From NCBI RefSeq assembly GCF_964355755.1, contig NC_092670.1, positions 32,353,795 through 32,413,794 of the forward strand: 60,000 nucleotides of DNA, written 5' to 3'. A model generated the notes under the pieces. The model searched no databases, was not told the DNA's origin, and saw only the letters and a list, made by a program, of their open reading frames with translations. This stretch comes from Antedon mediterranea (taxonomy: Eukaryota > Echinodermata > Crinoidea > Comatulida > Antedonidae). Every line of letters begins with the position of its first letter. The stretch's first letter is position 1. The position numbers and the translations under genes are program-made. Below are positions 54,978 to 60,000 of this stretch, in pieces.

Positions 54978-57900
54978 ATGGCATATTTTACGATATTTAT
55001 TAGCATATTGTTTATTTTACTCCGGTTTCTTGGATTATCAACCATTGCGTTGTGTGTTGTGCTGGAAGATGATAAGTCGTCAAATGAACTTGTTCCCCAA
55101 GCTTCAAGGAATACGCACGAATATTGGGTGTCACAAGCCGTTGATTTTATTTACCAGTTAGACTGTACGCAAAATAGCCAATTTATTACAAAATCCTCCT
55201 GTTGGGCGCTAACAAAAACTAGTAGAGACTCCATAAATATCTATATAGCGGCTCATACGAGATCAGGTTCGAGAACCAACAGAAAATTTAACACAGTCTT
55301 GCCGGACAGTTCTTTAAGGCGGAGTGGGTCACATGAGGCGGTCATTGTAATTGACCCTTTCCCAGAGGCTAACTTTGGACATCTTGTTATTGTTTTTTAT
55401 GTGGATAGGAAATCCGAATCGTGCAGAGGCAAGCTTGAGAAATCAATGGGTAAGTAAAAGCTATGTTTACATGCCCAACACACGTGTTTGCTTTCCTTTT
55501 TGGGTCACGTTTAGGTTAACTCCATTTTTTTAGATTCAATTTTTTTATTTAATACGTATGGGCTCATTCGTGTTTAGTTATTTACCCGGGTAAGTTGGTT
55601 TAATGTCAGTTGTTGCTATTGGTGGATTGGAATCAACTTAGGCCTAAATGTCAAATAGCTAGGCGCGGCCTGAGCGGTCATGTCATGTCTCTTACAAGGC
55701 AAGGAACACGACGTTTGACACGCACGTGAATGTACTCGGTATATTGCCCACAAAACATTGTACATTAAAATAAACCACCAGAGCCCTACAATAATTACTA
55801 ACAAGGGTTGTTCCACGTGGTCCCGACAGGTGTTCAATCATAAAAATAACCATTGTGTTATCCGTTGTACGATAACCCATGTTGTTCAATTAAAAAATTC
55901 AAAGTTGGTAGTATTGAATGTTACCCAAAAATATAAACGTACTAGCGTTGTTAGATATGGCATACGCAGAGCTAAGACGTATATAATTAGGTTGGTTGAG
56001 TAGGCCTACAGTCAATATTATGAAGTTGTATAATAAATACTAAATAAATTTACTCAGTGATTGGGGTCCTCATTCATTGAACGTATTTTATAGGTAACAC
56101 CAATCATGAGGATATAAAAACGTAATTACATCGCATTATAAACATAAACAGACACTTAAACATGTAGGCCTATTGTACCGTATGTTTAGGATTGCTGGCA
56201 TGTATAGTCTACTTATGAAACATGTATAACTTTCGTGCAATCATATATATATAAAGTTAAAAGAATAGCGTTTGCGCAACGCTATCAGAGAGGATAGAAC
56301 ATCATTTGGCATGGGTTCCAGAAGGAGTTTTGACTTAATATTAGTAAAAATATGTTGGCACATATGTCGTTTCATACGTCTACTTCTTGAGCTTGTATTT
56401 CCAGGTATTTCAGAAAAACATCGAAAAGCCTCGAAATAAATACAGACTTAGGGGAAAGTCTACATTTGGCACTGCATCAGGTACCGTAGTAGGCCTACGC
56501 GTTACGTGTCTACACAAGCGTTATTCGTGTGACGCTTTTGGTAATTGTGTGTAACAAGCTATCTGACGCAGTACACACCTGAGAATTTCACAGGTGTTGA
56601 ACTTGATCCAGAAGCACGTCTGCTATGATTTATTACATGATCGGAAGGTCGGCAATTGGTAGTAATTTGTACTTGCTCGCTTCATAAAGAGATTAAGAAT
56701 TATTGAATTACCAATGTCAGCCACTTAACTTGTATACTTTTATGGTTGTTTTATGAGTACTGTGTATTGTTTACTCGTTTATGAGAAAGCTACTATTTTA
56801 TGAGGAAAACTTACGACTATAAGTACTAGTATTTTACACGTTGTTATACGCCGTATACGTTGTGTTATGCAATGTACGTTTCCATTTTCGACCACTTTAA
56901 ATCCTAATGTTCGGAAGGTGTGCCTATGCTACCGTATACATTACGAGTTACATACCACTCCCCACTATTCTTCTTATCAATGTTCGCGTCCTATTGTTTT
57001 CAACATTTCTATAATAATTTAATTTAAAGTGAGTTGACTTAATTCATTTCCACGCGTTGCAAATGGAATCGTGAATGACATAACCGCAAGGTGTGTTCTG
57101 ATGAGGGCAACGATACGATTTGAACCAAGACCCCAAACGTAAACCAAATGCCACTCACAATTCAGTTTCTATTATTACTCTGGCTATGCACCACTCAAAT
57201 AAAACCACTTTGTGGAGTGGATACAAGTTCATGGTCTTGATTGAACTCAATACCTATCTATCTTGGGGGAAACGTTAATGTTTAAACTTTAAAATATGGT
57301 TAGTGGTTAAGCTAATTGAAAGTACTATGAGACATCTAAATCTAAACCTTGTATTGGTTTTAAATTTTGGAAAATTTCGGCGAAATATTGAATTTAAAAA
57401 AAACCTAATAAAGAGATTAACTTAATTATGTCTCTTAAATTTCTTATAACGAACAATACCACGTGACAGTTGCAACGTGTACTGTTATTAAATGCAAATT
57501 GTTGCTTTATAATTCAATTTCATTGTAAAGTCAATGGAATGCAAAACAATATTAGGTATTTGAAAATTTTCTAAACCGTACTATAGAATTTACAGCAAAA
57601 TTGTCATTGCACTTCTATCGTTCTGATTGCATTCCATCAACGAATTGAAGTACGAAGCCGTAATCATAGCAACCGTTAGCTATCTTGTCAGACGTGAGTA
57701 CCTGTCTGACTCGTCAGCCGAATTAAATCTCCACCCGTACCGGCAAGATCAAAGGCAAGCCGCCAACGGACAAGGCCTTCCGCGGAGGACTTGGCTGCAT
57801 ATCTTATTTTCTTGAGTATTTTTATATAAAGCAGTATAATTGATCTCGTGCGTAGGGCCAAAGTATTCACACGCTGGCGCGACTTGGTTGTAATCAATCC

Positions 57901-59609
57901 GACGAATTGTTACATTTCCTATAATTTCAATGACTTTTCCTGTCGGCTACTTCTAAGAACAAGATGAATAGTAACCCGCTTTACTTTGGCGGCGGACTTG
58001 CATACATGGGCTGATGCCTATTCAAAAGAGGTCTATTAAACGAGACAGAGGCAATAACACCTTCATTTCCCTTTAAGACAGGTCACTCAAAACACCTACG
58101 CAAAGCACCCATCGCGCCTATTATTTACGCCGAACGAGTATTTGTCACACATTTCGGACAAAAGCGCTTTTGTTGAGCATTTATTTGTAATCCGATGAAT
58201 GTCGTAAGCTATTGATGTAAAACCTAGATTAATGGTATTTTTGTTTTTATCGTCTGATCAATACACGCGCGAGTTTGTTTACAAATTGCTCGATTGAAAA
58301 TGATCTTTCTTAATCCACATAAATCTGTTCTTGAGAATCCGGAAGCTAATATTTTTCATTCATTCATTCACTCGACTCGTCAACAACATTTTTTATTCAA
58401 ATTATCATCGTATTTACGTTTTGTATAGGCCTACATGTTACGACATTGCTGGCCAAATGGGAGTGAAGGATTTAGGCCACTAATGTCCGTAAACTTTACA
58501 CAATGTTGTTTGCCGTTGGTTTTCATTAAGCCTACACTCATAATTGTAGCAAATTACAAAATTCTTAGCCCAATATTTATCACAATTTGTTCAAGACATA
58601 GTTATGACGTAGCCTAAATATAAATAGGTCATTTATTATTAAAATATGTACGTTGCGTGGTGATCAAGCAAATGTACAGACTTACTATTACGTTAGAGGT
58701 ACAAGCTAATCTACTTGTTAACACTACTATGTCTGATTCTCTTTTTCTTCCTCCACCAACGTACTTCTAGGCTTATGTAAACGCGATTTCAAAGTTTTCC
58801 CATTTCAATGAGAGAAATTCTTCAAAACATTCGTTGTGTACTGAGTTCCTTTATGTTTTTCTCTTCACCTTCGATCTTAAGAATATATGTCTTCTCGAAT
58901 AACAACTTTATAAATCAGCCATTGTTCCTCGCCACAAAAGCGTTCGTGACAAATAAATGACGATCCGAGTTTACCTGTGAAGGGTGAAAGAAATAACATT
59001 CCCCAGCGCTTACGCCAAAAAGGTATTTAAAGTACCAATTATAGGAATTCTTTTCTCCTTTCTTTTGCCACGAACCGCCATGGAAAGAAAGAATTTTCAC
59101 CGGAAAGAATGTTCAAATAGATATTTAAAAGATAGGCCTATCAACGTGTGGTAAAAAGGTGTGGAAAAAGTTATTAAACACGATCTTCTGCGTTTTTGCG
59201 CCGGAACGTTGTCCAATTAAGTAGGCCTACTAAATAGTGACGCTCTAGAGTAAATGCATGTGCACACTGTACTAATAATATATACCAAGTAAAAAGTGTA
59301 TCTTCCGGACTGCTGTGAATTAAATGTGTTCATATATTGACGTACCGTAACACATTTTTAGATTTAACACGTTCAGCAGATATTCTTAATATTACACGTG
59401 GCCATTGTATATCAGTATTCATTTTTCATATTTAGATATTAATGTTAAAATTTAAATATATAATTAAAAGCTAATAATCTTATCTTTTTTTAGGAAGGGA
59501 ATGTTTACAAGTAGCAGTCAAGAGCAGATGTAAAAACCGATTAAAGACGTCATCTAAACGACACTGTGAAATCAACATGTTGCCACTAGTATACAGAGAG
59601 GGTGACAGC
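54978..59609 (+). CDS. secreted cysteine-containing protein of unknown family, two exons visible, 3' incomplete
   Basis: Exon 1 (54978-55449) starts at an ATG opening a strong signal peptide (MAYFTIFISILFILLRFLGL, cleavage perhaps near residue 26); upstream in-frame codons lack an ATG. It ends at a consensus donor GTAAGT in phase 1. Exon 2 (59494-59609), after a TTTTTTTAG acceptor, joins in phase and ends at another GTAAGT donor in phase 0, so the gene continues past the window. The join reads VIVIDPFPEANFGHLVIVFY, VDRKSESCRGKLEKSMG, RECLQVAVKSRCKNRLKTSS, KRHCEINMLPLVYREGDS. At least six cysteines lie after the signal peptide, and a basic stretch (RCKNRLKTSSKRHC) might include a processing site. 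I do not recognise the family. Read-through past 59609 would enter a dispersed repeat. Confidence 0.6.
55450..59493. other. intron of the secreted-protein gene, no nested gene seen
   Basis: AT-rich. It contains a dispersed repeat (about 56312-56465, partner of 34320-34500) and TAGGCCTA at 55639, 56001, 56165, 56490, 58426, 59133 and 59222, the densest stretch for this palindrome. Confidence 0.55.
56312..56465. repeat. dispersed repeat, partner at 34320-34500
   Basis: Shares GACTTAATATTAGTAAA, TTGGCACATATGTCGTTTCA, CTTGAGCTTGTA and GGGGAAAGTCTACA in order with the 34.3-kb copy. Confidence 0.65.
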
Positions 59610-59658
59610 GTAAGTGTTTGTGCCTATTTATATCAAGGCAATCTAACAGGATGCGGTT

Positions 59659-59765
59659 TGTCTGTGGCTGCGACATGGTCATTTCCACTCTACGCCTTAA
59701 CAGACACCGCGCACCGTACTATGTACAGTACTATTGGTATTTGTCGCAGCCAGACATAAGATCAA
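59659..59765. repeat. hairpin-ended repeat, partner at 33771-33905
   Basis: Starts GTCTGTGGCTGCGACATG and ends TGTCGCAGCCAGACATAAGA, with inverted ends. It lies about 50 bp after the second exon of the secreted-protein gene. Confidence 0.65.
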
Positions 59766-60000
59766 AGTTCCTATCATGGCAAGGCAAACGTGTCCTGTTG
59801 TTAGATTGCTTTGTTTATATATTTCCAATTTGAAAGAATACTCGATGGCTTGGGTATATGCATACGAAATAAGCTGTAAACCCGGTTCGGTAGGATTTCT
59901 TATTATAGAGAGTCTTGGTTTAAAATTAACTCATTCAACATTCTCAGGGCTACATTGTAGTGATAAATATGTCTGTAACACTGGAGGTACTGTACCAACT

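Noticed and set aside
59577-59759. 60-codon frame read through after 59609
   Set aside because: A strong GTAAGT donor at 59610 and the downstream repeat indicate the exon ends first.

Overview
The window reads as nuclear DNA of an invertebrate animal, most likely a non-vertebrate deuterostome (an echinoderm is my best guess, not proven). The reasons are an ABC transporter gene with many short exons and long AT-rich introns, SINEs (one tRNA-headed, one 5S-headed), many kinds of non-LTR retrotransposon debris, and MITEs and foldback elements. Nothing bacterial is present.

Layout. 1-8.7 kb is a nested transposon graveyard: an old RTE-like element is split by a foldback element (2540-6932), which was itself hit by a second retroelement with an 8-bp target duplication (3153-4868) and carries a CR1-like fragment in its loop. 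A Harbinger-like element (7889-8718, TTA target duplications) follows. 9709-28235 (+) holds the last 18 exons of an ABCB6-type transporter. All exon phases join and give 624 residues covering the membrane core and the complete nucleotide-binding domain; the N-terminal exons lie outside or are not visible. Its introns carry tandem repeats, SINEs, MITEs and a nearly intact non-LTR retrotransposon ORF (19476-21611). One intron has a GC donor. 28.3-31.1 kb is a run of three unrelated tandem arrays with two MITEs. 35061-37719 is a second foldback element with arms of about 0.9 kb.

41309-46687 (+) is the most interesting coding region: two tandem, intronless genes for type I membrane proteins. Each has a signal peptide, three Ig-like domains and one membrane helix. 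The ectodomains are nearly identical, but the tails differ. The first tail has one pair of YIN motifs; the second has a tandem array of 129-bp (43-residue) repeats, each carrying a YVN/YVD phosphotyrosine-type motif. 54978-59609 (+) holds two exons of a secreted cysteine-containing protein that I cannot name and that continues beyond the window.

The most unusual non-coding signal is the palindrome TAGGCCTA. I count 27 copies outside one tandem array, against fewer than one expected. Three internal comparisons suggest that each arose as a 6-bp gain (GGCC plus a duplicated TA) at a TA dinucleotide, as if it were a transposon footprint. A second recurrent signal is a direct repeat of AGGTCA-type half-sites with 1-bp spacing (DR1), present in both foldback elements and once per unit in a 145-bp tandem array inside the transporter gene.
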